This document shows, one piece after another, positions 22,001 through 33,357 of a stretch of DNA of 64,000 nt (positions are counted from its first letter, which is position 1; every line of letters begins with the position of its first letter). Both the position numbers and the translations under genes were made by a program. Origin of the DNA: Chionoecetes opilio (taxonomy: Eukaryota; Arthropoda; Malacostraca; Decapoda; Majidae); assembly GCA_016584305.1 (NCBI GenBank), contig JACEEZ010020495.1:196001-260000 (forward strand), given 5' to 3'. The notes beneath the pieces were generated by a model that saw only the letters and a list, made by a program, of their open reading frames with translations, was not told the origin of the DNA and ran no database searches.

Positions 22001-22453
22001 TTTTTTTTTTTACATCACAGGGAACTGGCCAAGGGCACAACAAAAATGGGTAACACAAAGCCCGCTTAGTTGCCAGTCCCTATAAAGAAGACAGTAAGAG
22101 AATAAAATAAAAACAAAGGGGTAGGCCAATTTAGTTCGGGTGTACAAGTGTAACTGCTGATGTGGTAGATACGTAGCCTGAGACTGAATGTACAACAGTA
22201 GAGACACCAATTACGCCTGCAACAAATGGAGAAGCCACAACTAGTATTGAACCTAGTGTAGTTAGCGCAATTGAACCTGAACACAGTGAGGAGACACAAG
22301 AGGAAGTCAAAGTTATGAATACCGGTACTGAACAAGGATTTGAAAATGATCTTGGATTATGGCCTAAAATTATTCCTGAAAATGTGTGTGACTATTGGTT
22401 GAAAAAGAGAAGCGCAGAATGTCGACACTGATGGTGACTTCAAAGAGTCAGCT

Positions 22454-24064
22454 GTGAAAGACAGAACCCGTCAAAACAGAACCCATCATTGTACAAAGAC
22501 ATTATTCACTCGAACTCATTCATTATCTGGCCAAGAAATTAATCTTAAATGGCTCTGTTACTCTAAAACAACTGGTCAAGTGTATTGTTTTCCTTGCAAG
22601 CTTATGTCAAAGGTGGAAAGCTCATTCACAACTGGCTTCAATAGTTGGAAGAACACTAGGTATGCCATAGAATCTCACAGTAGGTCAGATCAGCACAGGA
22701 ATACTGTCGCCGAAATGATATATCGAAAGACTACGGGTGCCCATATTGACTCTAATCTTGTACAACAATATGAAAGTGAATGTGAGTACTGGCAAGCAGT
22801 ATTGAGGAGGTGTGAAGATGTTTTAAAGCTACTTTGCGAACGCTGGCTACCTATTCGGGGTAAAGATGAAGTAATTGGATCAGTACACAATGGAAACTAT
22901 CTTGGGATTCTAGAGTTGCTGAGCACATGCGACAGTTTCTTGGCAGCACATATCAAGAAACACGCAAACAAAGGTAGTGGTCATACTTCCTACTTGTCCC
23001 ATGTCATTTCTGAGGAAATCATTAGAATAATAGCAGAAAAGGTTATGTCCTCAATAACAGATGAAGTAAAAACAGCAAAGTACTTCTCAATTTCTGTTGA
23101 CTCCACACCTGATATTTCACACATGGATCAACTTACTTTTACAATCCGCTATGTACTGCCTACTACAGGTCCAGTTGAAAGGTTTTTGCAGTTTATCCCC
23201 ATGCTAAGCCACACTGGCAGAGATATTGCTACAACTGTTCTTGATTTTCTTAAATTAAACATTCCAGTTATCGACTGCCGAGGACAGTCCGATGACAATG
23301 CCAGCAACATGTCTGGTAAATATCAGGGGACCCAACAGATAATCAAGAATGAGTGCAGTGAAGCTGAGTACATACCATGTATGGCTCATTCCTTAAACTT
23401 GTTGGGTAGGTGTGCTGCAGAAAGCTGTCCTGCTGCAGTGTCATTGTTTGCTCTGATACAAAATATGTACTCTTATCTTGTTGCATCTACTTATCGTTGG
23501 AGGAGACACTGTGAGGTACTAGAGACTAATACAGATAAAAAATTGAAAGTTGATAAAAAACTTTCAGACACTCGTTGGTCAGCACGAGAAGATGCTGTAG
23601 CTGCTCTCAGTAGAGCAAACATATAAAACATCATTGTTCTGGAAGAGCTTTCCTCAGATCAGAATCAGCCAGCTGAAACAAGAGCTGAAGCAAGTAGTCT
23701 TCTCAAAGCTTTGAAAAAACTTGAAACAGTAAATCTTCTTGAAGTTTGGGCAACAGTACTAGAAAGGTTTCAGAGTAGCAGTATCCAATTGCAAAAATCT
23801 GGGCTCTCCCTCAACACAGCTGTCATACTGCTAGAATCTCTTTTACAATTTGTTGAAGACCTGAGATCCCAGTTCGATGACTTTGAAGCAAAAGCTATGG
23901 CTAAGTGTAATGATTGTGATCCCTGTGATGTGACGAGTAATGCTGCATATTACGCTGACACCCAGCGTATTAGGAAGCGCACACGTCACCACGATGAACT
24001 AGACTCCGCGGAGGATGTTACGCTGTTCTATGTTCTTCTTAATCCTATGTTCCCATTGATTTCT
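22454..24064 (+). pseudogene. hAT-type (ZMYM1/DUF4371-like) transposase, C-terminally truncated
   Basis: A 390-codon frame opens with a TTF-type zinc-binding region (WLCYSKTTGQVYCFPCKLM, then FNSWKN and SRSDQHRNTV). It continues with LRGKDEV-like PIRGKDEVIGSVHNGNYLG and ISVDSTPDISHMDQL with the first catalytic Asp. VIDCRGQSDDNASNMSGKY and PCMAHSLNLLGRCA follow, and LSDTRWSAREDA closes the frame. After one in-frame TAA at 23624-23626 the same frame continues to about 24030 (KKLETVNLLEVWATVLERFQ). The hAT dimerisation block expected at the C-terminus is missing. The family also has domesticated members, but the stop and truncation argue for a dead transposon. Confidence 0.85.
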
Positions 24065-24069
24065 TAAAA

Positions 24070-24960
24070 TTAACTAACAGTGTTGTGTGTAGCATATAAT
24101 TTTTCATGAGATAAATTAATTTTGGTACAATTTTTGGTACAATTGCATAACTGAATTTTTGTAAAGCGACTTTGCGTTAAACGAGGTACATGTGTACCTT
24201 CAATATATGAAAACTTAGTTAAATAAGTAAGCTTTGTGGAATGTATGTGCTTGTATCATCACAAGCATATTGTATTTGCCATTTCTATGCAGTAATGCTG
24301 TATTCTGTGCTGGCTTGGAGCTCCTTATTTCGGGGCATCGGGGGGCGGGTGTTTGGTTTGTGAGTAAAAGGCTTTCATGCTAGATGGGCATATTCCCAGG
24401 ACTTCCACACCTCATTGCTAGATGCGCCCTTTCATTTTTGTATGGTTTTTTGCCAATCACTTTTGACAGAATTGGGATTTTTGGAAAATGTTTCATTGAA
24501 GCTCTCAAGCATTCCACATTTAATGATTTTACATTTATTGTCAAATTTGAATTCCTTAGAATCAAACTTATTGCTTAAAGACTAAAAGACAGATACAGAC
24601 GATATTGTTCTAAAATAAAAAATAAAAATCAATGGTCACATAGGATTAAATTTTCCACATAACATTTTTTATTTAACGCACAATTTTCCAGAAAAGTAAC
24701 TTGTGTTAAAACAAGAAACTCATCACAGGAGCAGCAATCATAATGCCAAATACCGCTGATCGGCAAGTCACGTCACCAGATGTTGTAACGTATGTGGTGA
24801 GTTTAAGAAATGTTATGCCTCTCAGAAGCACTTTTTATGACCTGATATGTTATTTTCATACTATTAAAAGTAAGTTAAGCCAATAAAAAAATATTCCAAA
24901 TTTGTCAGTCACTGGGTATGTGTGAAGTATTAAAGCTGCCAGCACAGCGCACATTAGACT
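24070..24960. other. Intronic spacer, probable transposon debris
   Basis: Contains phrases such as gcgttaaacgaggtacatg that recall the ends of pogo-like elements, but no paired ends or coding sequence that I can define. Confidence 0.35.
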
Positions 24961-25087
24961 ACACAGTACAGTAAAAGCCTTATAACTCGGCACTGTATAA
25001 CTCGGAATTTGATATAACTCGGCATGGCAAAGACAAGTTTTTTTTTTTTTTTTTTTTTGTTTGTTTGTTTGTTTGTTTGTATATACC

Positions 25088-25285
25088 ACCTATGCCTATA
25101 GCGCGTGTAGGCAGTGAGCTCCAGGGGTGGGATGGTAGGCCCTGGAGGCTCACTCGAGGGCCGTGATGGTTGGCCCTCGCCCGTGGTGGCGCAGGCAGGA
25201 TTCTTATATGTAGTGACGCCTGTGATTAGAGGCTCATGCCGCCCCCTGTGTCCTCCCATGCACTCGCAGTTGAAGGTAGAGTTAA
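25088..25285 (-). mobile_element. SINE family 1, truncated, inside pogo element
   Basis: Body of family 1 without the tRNA head. The break is at ggacatggcatagtg. The same break is found in the copy at 53527-53742, so this SINE was captured before the host element multiplied. Confidence 0.8.
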
Positions 25286-25633
25286 TGGACATGGCATAGT
25301 GTTGCAGTAATTAAGTGCTCAAGTGATGTAAAATTAAGTTGTACAGGTACAGTACTGTATACAATACAGTACAGAGTTGTGATTGTAAAGTGATTAAAGT
25401 GATACCAGGGTTAAAATGCGACTTGAGTCCCCCTAACATCTTCTACATGTTACAACAAGGCTCCCCTCTCCTTGGATTACATGCCTGCTGCTACCCGTTC
25501 ACTGGTAAGTGTAGTTCTTATGCTTTTACAGTATACAGTAAAACCCTTATAACTCGGCACTGTATAACTCGGAATTTGATATAACTCGGCAAGGCAAATA
25601 CAAAGTTTTTTTTTTTTTTTTTTTTTTTTTACA

Positions 25634-25971
25634 TCTATGCCTATAGCGTGTGTAGGCAGTGAGCTCCAGGGGTGGGATGGTAGGCCCTGGAGGCTCACTC
25701 GACTCGAGGGCTGTGATGGTTGGCCCTCGCCCGTGGTGGCGCAGGCAGGATTCTTATAGTGACGCCTGTAATTAGAGGCTCATGCCGCCCCCCTGTGTCC
25801 TCCCATGCACTCGCAGGCGAAGGTAGAGTTAATGGACAGGGCACGTGGGTGTTCTTAGGCCACTCGACGGTGCAGAATGATTTCAAGTGGGTTTATGGGT
25901 CTCACTCGGGATCGAACTCGGGTCTTCGAGAACGCCACTCGGTGACGCTAACCACTCTGCTACCGCCTCCC
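25634..25971 (-). mobile_element. tRNA-derived SINE, family 1
   Basis: Full length on the minus strand. The tRNA-like head, with A box in ggcggtagcagagtggttag and B box gagttcgatcc, is at the high-coordinate end. The body ends with cctatagcgtgtgtaggcag near a T-run. Confidence 0.85.
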
Positions 25972-26269
25972 CTAAACTACATCTCTTGGTTTTCACTCGG
26001 CATATCATGCCCTCACAACCTCTTGTGTGAACATGTAAACAGAAAGTCGGCAAAAAATAATGTATCTCGGCATATTAATGTTATAACTGCATCTCTTTGC
26101 TTACACTCGGACATTTCAGCAAGTGTTAGTGGATTGGGAATCGTAATCCAAGACGGTGCTTGGACGACAAAAACACGGCTCTGCCTACGCGCTGGTACCC
26201 AACCTTTGCTTTACTTTGCCACCTATTTTACGTGTTTTGGGATTACATCATACAGTACTGTATATCAAG

Positions 26270-26428
26270 ATGTCAGCTCCATCACGCAAGGGTGTCTCCA
26301 GCAGGAAGGGAATGAAATTGAAGAGCCTGAGCCTGCAGGAAAAGGTGAAAGTGCTGGCAAGGATGGATGCAGGTGCGTCCATGTGTGCTATTTGTGCTGA
26401 GTTTGATATCAAATCCAGCACATTCTAC
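26270..26428 (+). pseudogene. Pogo/Tigger transposase N-terminus (CENP-B-type HTH)
   Basis: The ATG at 26270 opens MSAPSRKGVSSRKGMKLKSL, then SLQEKVKVLARMDAGASMCA and EFDIKSSTFY. The pattern LSLxEKVxVLxxxDxG.S...I..EF.IxxSTxY is the first DNA-binding helix-turn-helix of Tigger and CENP-B. The frame then runs into pogo subterminal sequence with a donor-like gtaagtg. The rest of the transposase is absent. Confidence 0.8.
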
Positions 26429-26598
26429 CCGTTCACTGGTAAGTGTAGTTTATATGCTTTCATAGTACTGTATTTACAATTTTTTTTTTTTTTTTTTTTT
26501 TTTACCCATGTCAGAGGAGGACATTGCATAACTCGGCACAATGAATAACTCGGCAAGGGCCAGAGCCCCTATCGTGACGAGTTATAAGGGTTTTACTG

Positions 26599-26633
<35 letters not shown>

Positions 26634-27079
26634 AAATCAGAGGAGGACATTGCATAACTCGGCAAGGGCCAGAGCCCCTATCATGCCGAGTTTTAAGGCT
26701 TTTACTGTACATTTATGTAAGGCTAACGTGTGATGTTGTAAACTACCTGCTTGTTTTCAATAATTTTGTGCCTAGATAACCTTAAAGTTTCTCCTAATAC
26801 TATAATTAGAGCAACATCCATCAGAAAGTTTCCCATTTTGATACCTCTGATAAGTATTGAGGCTGGCAGGCACCTCCCCTCCATCTCTCTAGTTGGCATG
26901 AAATTTTCACATCTGACTCCATTTGCGGAGTGGAAAGGTGGAAAAACTATCTTCCCACAAGAACAAATTTTCTCGCTCTCTCATACTCTTTCATTTATCT
27001 TCTGTTTCTCATTTTATTGTTGTTTTCTCCCTTTCTTTTCTTCTTCTTCTCCTTTCTGCTTAACGTCATTTTTTCCCAT

Positions 27080-27790
27080 AATATTTTACGAGGTTAGACG
27101 GCTGATGATACACTTCCATCTGTTTCTATCCATTGCCTCAACTTCTTCAATGCCCAATGCTGCATGATCCTCTTCAACACACTGCCTCCATGTGTTCTTT
27201 GGTCTGCCCAGTGGATGGCGATCTGGAACTTCCACTCTAACAGCTCTCCCCAATGCCTCTCCACCTTCTCTCCTCTTCATGGGCCCAAACCACCTCAATC
27301 GTCTTACTCTCAAGCAATGTACTCAGCTCCTTCAATCCACATTTTCTTGCCACCTCTTCACAGGACACTTCATATCTCTATGTAATCCCAGTCAACATTC
27401 TTCGATTCATTCTTCTCAAATCTCAACATTCTTCGATCACAACCAACCAACACATCCTCCAACTTCTTCGTCAAAGCCCATGTCTCAGAACCATACAGCA
27501 AAACTGATCTTATACAATATACAATACATGCTTCAAATACTCTTCCTGTTTTTCAGTGGAATACTTTTGTTTATCAGTAGTCCCGCTATCTCTCTCCACT
27601 TCATCCATGTAGTTGCTATTCGTGTTCTTACTGCTCTCTCCACTCCACCCCCTCGCTATCTAACATGTCACCAAGATAACAAAACTGTTTCACTTCTTCT
27701 ATTACATCACCATTCACTTTTATAGTTTCTACCTCTTCCTCTTCAGGGGGCCCCTCTGCTCTGTTGTTTCTTCTTATACACACTGGACAG
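27080..27790 (-). pseudogene. LINE reverse-transcriptase C-terminus
   Basis: Minus strand. Upstream frames give EEVKQFCYLGDMLDSEGG and ETWALTKKLEDVLVG-like sequence. The frame 27313-27086 reads MRVRRLRWFGPMKRREGGEA, then RPKNTWRQCVEEDHAALGI and DRNRWKCIISRLTS. The LRWFGHVxRR...GRPxxTWxxCVxxD..xLGI...A.DRxxW signature marks the C-terminus of an RTE-like or related LINE. Frameshifted and 5'-truncated. Confidence 0.75.
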
Positions 27791-27894
27791 CAGAAATCTA
27801 CCACCCTATTCAGGTTGTATTTTTCCCTTCCCTTTTCTTCATACTTTTTGTTCTTTCATTGTCATCATACTTCCCTTCCTCTTGAGTTTCCATA

Positions 27895-27895
27895 T

Positions 27896-27993
<98 letters not shown>
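27895..27993. repeat. (CT)n microsatellite followed by (AT)n
   Basis: About 49 CT units, interrupted once near its start, then an (AT)n run to about 28024. Confidence 0.98.
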
Positions 27994-27994
<1 letters not shown>

Positions 27995-28187
27995 ATATAT
28001 ATATATATATATATAATATATATATTCCCCATGTTAAGGGGTAAAGAAGGAGGAAGGGAAGAAAACAGTCCATTGTTGGGCCCAACACACGCAGTCATAA
28101 AACTCAACTTTTACTACATTCTTATTTCAATTCATACAATAGATTTGAATAATACATATTAAATCAAAACCTGTTAATGGAATATAT

Positions 28188-28318
<131 letters not shown>

Positions 28319-28705
28319 CAAAAAACAATACAGGCAGTTTTATTGTTTCTGAGTGATGCAAATTTTTCAGTGGTTGAGGTATACATAAATGTGTATGTGT
28401 ATTTGTATTTACCTAGTTGTATTTACCAGGAGAGGAGATTATACCTCAAGAAATATTATCATGATAACCCAAATGTTCTGAAAATGCAACAGTTGTTTGA
28501 CACTACAAATACGCGTACTATGTACAATTTAGCCAAGTTTGTTTGTTGTATTTTGAAGTGTTTTGAAAATATAAGGTAGTAGGAATAGATATATGATATA
28601 TGTTTGAGTTTAGGTTTAAGTGGTGTCTATTTTTGTTTAGTGATTACTCTGTATACCCCGTCTCGGTGTCCCTGGAGTATAGTAAACCTTTCAACCTTTC
28701 AAACC

Positions 28706-29750
28706 TATTTGTAACATACAGGAAAAGAGCTATGCTCGTATTGTCCCGTCTCCAAATCTACTATTATCCAGCTTGCCTTTGAAGTCCTGAATACTTCTTG
28801 CATTAATCACTTCTGCATCAAGGTTGTTCCAGGCTTCTATGCTTCTATACGGGAACCTGTATTTTTTTTATGTCCCTCTTGCATGTTGTCCTTTTCAATT
28901 TCTTTTCATGACCTCCTGTACTTCTATCGTCCCACACAAACAGATCTTCTCTATCAATTTTTTCCAGACTCACTGATGCTCTATACACTGCTATAAAATC
29001 TCTCCTTTCTCTTCTTTTCTCAAGAGTTGGGAGTTTCAGTCTTGAAAGTCTTTCCTCATATGGTAAATCTCTCAGACTTGGAGCCATTTTTGTGGCTGCT
29101 CTTTGTATTCTCTCAATCTTCCTTATATTCTTCTTTTTATGTGGTGACCAAATCACTGCCACATATTCCAACCTTGGTCGAATCAAAGATGTTATCAATT
29201 TCTTAATCATCTCTTCATCCAGATATTTGAATGCCATTCTTATATTCCTCAGCAACTGATATGTATCTCCTGTGATCTTGTTTATATGCTTCTCAGGTGA
29301 CAAATTATCCGTAATCCATACTCCCAGATCTTTTTCGACCTTGGTTTTGATTATCCATTCATTTCCCTTCGAATACTTTCCTCTCTGTCTCTTTTTGCTA
29401 CTGCCCACTTCCATTACTTTACACTTTTTAGCATTAAACTCCATTTCCCATAATTGACTCCATCTGAAAATCTTATCTAGATCCTTTTGTAAATGCTCAC
29501 ATTCCTCTTTACTTTCTACTTTTCTTAGTAATTTAGCATCATCAGAGAATAAACTCATATAACTGTTCACTCCCTCTGTCATATCATTTACATAGACCAA
29601 GAACATCACCGGGGCCAATACTGATCCTTGAGGATCTCCACTTATCACACTGCACCATTCTGACTTCTTATCTTTTATTATTGTTCTCATCTCTCTGTTG
29701 CTCAAAAAGTTTTCCATCCACTTCAGCAAACCACCCTTCAATCCTCCTAC
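28706..29750 (-). pseudogene. CR1/L2-like LINE, 5'-truncated copy
   Basis: The open frame 29741-28845 (298 codons) covers the RT palm and thumb. GDPQGSVLAPVMFLVYVNDM is followed by YMSLFSDDAKLLRKV and FRWSQLWEMEFNAKKCKVME. Next come WITDNLSPEKHINKITGDTY, AVIWSPHKKKNIRKIERIQR and LPTLEKRRERRDFIAVY. The catalytic box is SDDA instead of the usual ADDA. The copy begins mid-RT at 29745, next to a gtgtgtatttacctag tail of a neighbouring copy, a classic 5' truncation. The frame is long and little decayed, so the insertion is recent. Confidence 0.88.
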
Positions 29751-29751
29751 C

Positions 29752-30598
29752 TGTGTGTGTGTATTTACCTAGTTGTATTTACCTAGTTGTAACATACAGG
29801 AAAAGAGCTATGCTCGTACTGTCCCGTCTCCAAATCTACTATTATCCAGTTTGCCTTTGAAGTCCTGAATACTTCTTGCATTAATCACTTTTGCATCAAG
29901 GTTGTTCCAGGCTTCTATGCTTCTATACGGGAAGCTGTATTTTTTTATGTCCCTCTTGCATGTTGTCCTTTTCAATTTCTTCTCATGACCTCTTTCACTT
30001 CTATCGTCCCACACAAACAGATCTTCTCTATCAATTTTTTCCAGACCCATTGATGCTCTATACACTGCTATAAAATCTCCCCTTTCTCTTCTTTTCTCAA
30101 GAGTTGGGAGTTTCAGTCTTGAAAGTCTTTTCTCATATGGTAAATCTCTCAGGCTTGGAGCCATTTTTGTGGCTGCTCTTTGTATTCTCTCAATCTTCCT
30201 TATATCCTTATTTTTATGTGGTGACCAAATCACTGCTGCATATTCCAACCTTGGTCGAATCAAAGATGTTATCAATTTCTTAATCATCTCTTCATTCAGA
30301 TATTTGAATGCCATTCTTATATTCCTCAGCAACTGATATGTATCTCCTGTGATCTTGTTTATATGCTTCTCAGGTGACAAATTGTCCGGAATCCATACTC
30401 CCAGATCTTTTTCGACCTTTGTTTTTATTATTATCCATTCATTTCCCATTGAATACTTTCCTCTCTGTCTCTTTTTGCTACTGCCCACTGCCATCACTTT
30501 ACACTTTTTAGCACTAAACTCCATTTCCCATAGTTGACTCCATCTGAAAATCTTATCTAGATCCTTTCGTAAATCTTCACAGTCCTCTTTACTTTCTA
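29752..30598 (-). pseudogene. CR1/L2-like LINE, 3' part of a copy split by a transposon
   Basis: The open frame from about 30524 to 29808 encodes MEFSAKKCKVMAVGSSKKRQ, AAVIWSPHKNKDIRKIERIQ, RSIEAWNNLDAKVINARSIQ and a normal end, RFGDGTVRA. The tail is ttacctagttgtatttacct plus (GT)n. The coding sequence is cut at the CTA target site 30596-30598 and resumes at 33358. It is very similar to the copy at 28706. Confidence 0.9.
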
Positions 30599-30770
30599 TA
30601 GACGGCCGGCCGAATGGGCAAATTTTTTTTTGGATGGCATTGCTTGTTAGATTGGGTACCCATGTGGAATCATACCCATATGGGGTGAGCTTTTAGGCCA
30701 GGGTGGGTACCCCCGCAAATTTGACCTTTTAGGGTCAATTTGGGGTCATTAAGTGCACTTTGGGTAATTT

Positions 30771-30803
<33 letters not shown>

Positions 30804-33357
30804 CTTTTTTTCTTTTTTTTTGGTTTGCACCTTTTTTTTCAAGCCAACAACTATATATAAGGCAACAAAGGGGTCGTTCTGACCACAATTGACATTTTAG
30901 CGTCATATTGAGCTCACTAAGTGCATTTAGGGAGACAGTTTCTGTATTTTTGTTGTATTTTCCAATACAATTTTTTCCCAACAAATATTTATCAACATAT
31001 GGGAAAACTATGATAAGTCTGACTATATTAGATATATATATAATAGAACTAGAACTATGGATAGAGAGAAAGCAATATTTTGTATATATACTTATATATA
31101 TGCAAACTGCCCTGAAATGATTGAAATACATGTACAAGCTGAACAAATTTATTACATTTATTTGCATTTTAATAACTTGATATACATGTATCGGAGTTTA
31201 TTATGTTCATTGTTATTCAGTCCGTTCGTCCTCTGTGATTGAGATGGGGTTGCGACATTGTTCTGCATTACAAGTACACGCTGGAGTGCACACTTGTTCT
31301 TTTTTCAGGCAGCTGCAAGCCATTGTTCGGCATTTCGTTTTGCACCCACATGCTACCAGTTCCACGCATGCCTGTGGGATCGGCGGTAAATGCGTCCATA
31401 CAACACACAAGCCATCGTCAGTGGCCCTCCACCCTTGTGATTCACATGGAGAACCAACTTCCAGTGTAGATTTATCTGCCTGAAGCCAAATTTTGGCTTG
31501 ATAATTGGATCTCTTGAGATGCAGGCTGAACGCATCTCTTGTTGGTGGCAACATTTCAAGAGCTTTTTGTCCTTTCTGGAAAATTGCACTGCGCGCACAG
31601 TCAAGGCCTCTGGACGGCGTTTGACTACCATATAGACGACAAACAAATTCTTCAGCCAGTTCTGCTGGCCCGTCGTGCCCCACGCCCTGGAGCAGCTCTG
31701 GATGCTGCATATAGATCTTCAAACTGGACCTTTTCCCGTGACCTGAAAATGCGGAGGTGGTATCACACCCTGTTAGTGAATGGTAGCCGAGAATGTTGGC
31801 AACTACTTCCTTGGGAAGTTGCCGGGCTATCCTGCTAATTGGGTAGTTTTTCCGCTGTCTAGCTGTTCCACTTACCATCCAGACGTCGGCACTCAGGTCA
31901 CCAAGAAAATGGATCATCATCAAAAATACATCAGTGTCTCTGCTGTGAACGAGAACTCTCTTGAAATCTTTGGCGATTGCATCGACGGCATGAACAATCA
32001 TACGAGTGTCCACCTCTTCGTGATCTCCTTGAAGTTGGGGAACTATTCCATCCTTTGACGACTGTGTGGTCTGGATATCCTCAAATCCACCTCCAGTTAT
32101 GATCTCGGTCTGCTCTTGTATGCGTGTCCCATGTGCAATGAGAGGATGGCTCAAGAAATGTGCAAGATCTGCCTTGTTGTCATCTAGTGAAATGAACTGT
32201 GACCAAACCTGTGGTAATGGAACATCATCACCCTGGTCAATTATTCTGCGAATTGACAGTTTTGTTTTCCCCGCTCTTTTGCTCCTTGTCGATGTCTTGT
32301 CGATGCCTTGATGGAGTCCTTTCCAGTATATCTGTCGAAAACGACATCAACTCTCTTGACTGAACGATCAATTTTGCCTAAAGCAATCTTGATGAATTCC
32401 TTCGAGTAGTCATCAAATGTGCGGCAATTTGATGGTTTACCGAGAGCCTGGATCAATGCATGCCCATCTATGATGACGCATGTCTTAATGTCCGTCTCAG
32501 GCTCTGGCAATGACGAAGATGTCGACACGCCAATTTCTGTTGTAAGGAGGTTCAGAAGATCAGCTTTGAAACATGCCTGCATGTCACCGTTAAGTTTAGC
32601 CAAAGACAAAGGAACAGGTGAAAGTTCATGCTTCAGTATTTCACTGATCTCCACTTTGCAACCTGCCTGAGAGGCATTGAAAAATTGTTGTATAAGTCTG
32701 CGATCTGCCTTGAGAGTTTTCTTCTCGTTCGTTTTGCTGACCGTGACACACTTGTACAGGGTTCCAAATGTCTTTGGGTTGTTTCTTTTGATAGGAGCAA
32801 AGAAAGGAACGGTTTTGCTTTCTAATCTCTCTCTGACGAATGTTTCCACCGATTATGAATGAACAAAATACGGTTAGCTAGGGCTTTGAAATACATACAG
32901 CATACAAAGAGTCTTGCAGAGATGTACCTGCCCACATGTCCTGGCTTTTCGCATGATGCATATTCATTATATATTCATACAACATCTACTTTAGAATTCG
33001 AGCAACAAATTGTATTTTTAGATGTTTTTTTTCTTAAAAGTAATATTTTGCACACAATTTCTAGACAAGTATGATTCATTGTGGTCAGAACGACCCCTTT
33101 ATTGCCTTATATATAGTTATTGGCTTGAAAAAAAAGGTGCAAACCAAAAACAATTTTTTTTTTTTAAATTAAATTTTTACCCAAAGTGCACTTAATGACC
33201 CCAAATTGACCCTAAAAGGTCAAATTTGCGGGGGTACCCACCCTGGCCTAAAAGTTCAACCCATATGGGTATGATTCCACATGGGTACCCAATTCTAACA
33301 AGCAATGCCATCAAAAAAATTTTGAGAGCCCTTCCTGGGGGGTTGGCCGGCCGTCTA
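30599..33357 (-). mobile_element. 2.76-kb TIR transposon encoding a FEN-like nuclease with CXC tail
   Basis: The termini are tagacggccggcc with a long inverted repeat (30599-30890 against 33078-33357). The arms share gatggcattgcttgttaga, tgggtaccc, ggtcaaatttgcgggggtac and ggtcagaacgacccctt. The target duplication is CTA (30596-30598 and 33358-33360). The uninterrupted LINE copy at 29510-29530 shows the original site with a single CTA. The cargo is a single broken minus-strand gene. No DDE transposase signature is recognised. The CTA duplication alone would suit Harbinger or CMC-type elements, but the protein does not resemble their transposases. Confidence 0.9.
31213..32849 (-). pseudogene. 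FEN1/XPG-like nuclease with C-terminal CXC-type cysteine cluster, frameshifted
   Basis: Two frames of one protein. Part 1 (32849-32241, no ATG; codon 1 is GTG) has FFAPIKRNNPKTFGTLYK, VIIDGHALIQAL at residues 125-136 and VDVVFDRYTGKDSIKAS at 167-183. Part 2 (frame in use from about 32280, ending 31213) has HEEVDTRMIVHA, VLVHSRDTDVFLM and YHSLTGCDTTSAFSGHGK. It ends in a cluster of about twelve cysteines (ACGCKTKCRTMACSCLKK, VCTPACTCNAEQC). The order IDG, FDxY..K...R, EE.DTR, DTDV, GCD..S...GHGK parallels the acidic residues and helix-hairpin of FEN1/XPG nucleases. The CXC cluster recalls tesmin/KDZ zinc domains. A one-base shift near 32280 breaks it. The N-terminus expected for the family is absent. 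Confidence 0.75.

Larger units (their letters stand above)
25536..26598 (+). mobile_element. Pogo-like element (inner) nested in the outer one
   Basis: Ends cagtaaaacccttataactc and the reverse of gagttataagggttttactg, flanked by TA at 25534-25535 and 26599-26600. It holds a full SINE and the start of a pogo transposase. It is closely related to, but distinct from, the element it landed in (aaaccc against aaagcc in the termini). Confidence 0.85.
24969..26707. mobile_element. Pogo-like element (outer), TA-flanked
   Basis: The termini are cagtaaaagccttataactc on the left and the reverse of gagttttaaggcttttactg on the right, each bordered by TA. Subterminal aactcggcac repeats are present at both ends. 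It contains a truncated SINE (25088-25285) and a complete second pogo-like element (25536-26598). The copy at 53147-53848 has the same internal sequence in opposite orientation, including the SINE at the same junction. Confidence 0.85.

Noticed and set aside
21762..24064. Merlin and hAT frames as one fused transposon gene
   Set aside because: They belong to different superfamilies, are separated by a T-run and a frame change, and share no common ends.
25720..26400. 226-codon plus-strand ORF as a host gene
   Set aside because: It runs antisense through a SINE and then through pogo sequence in the wrong frame; the HTH start at 26270 is in another frame.
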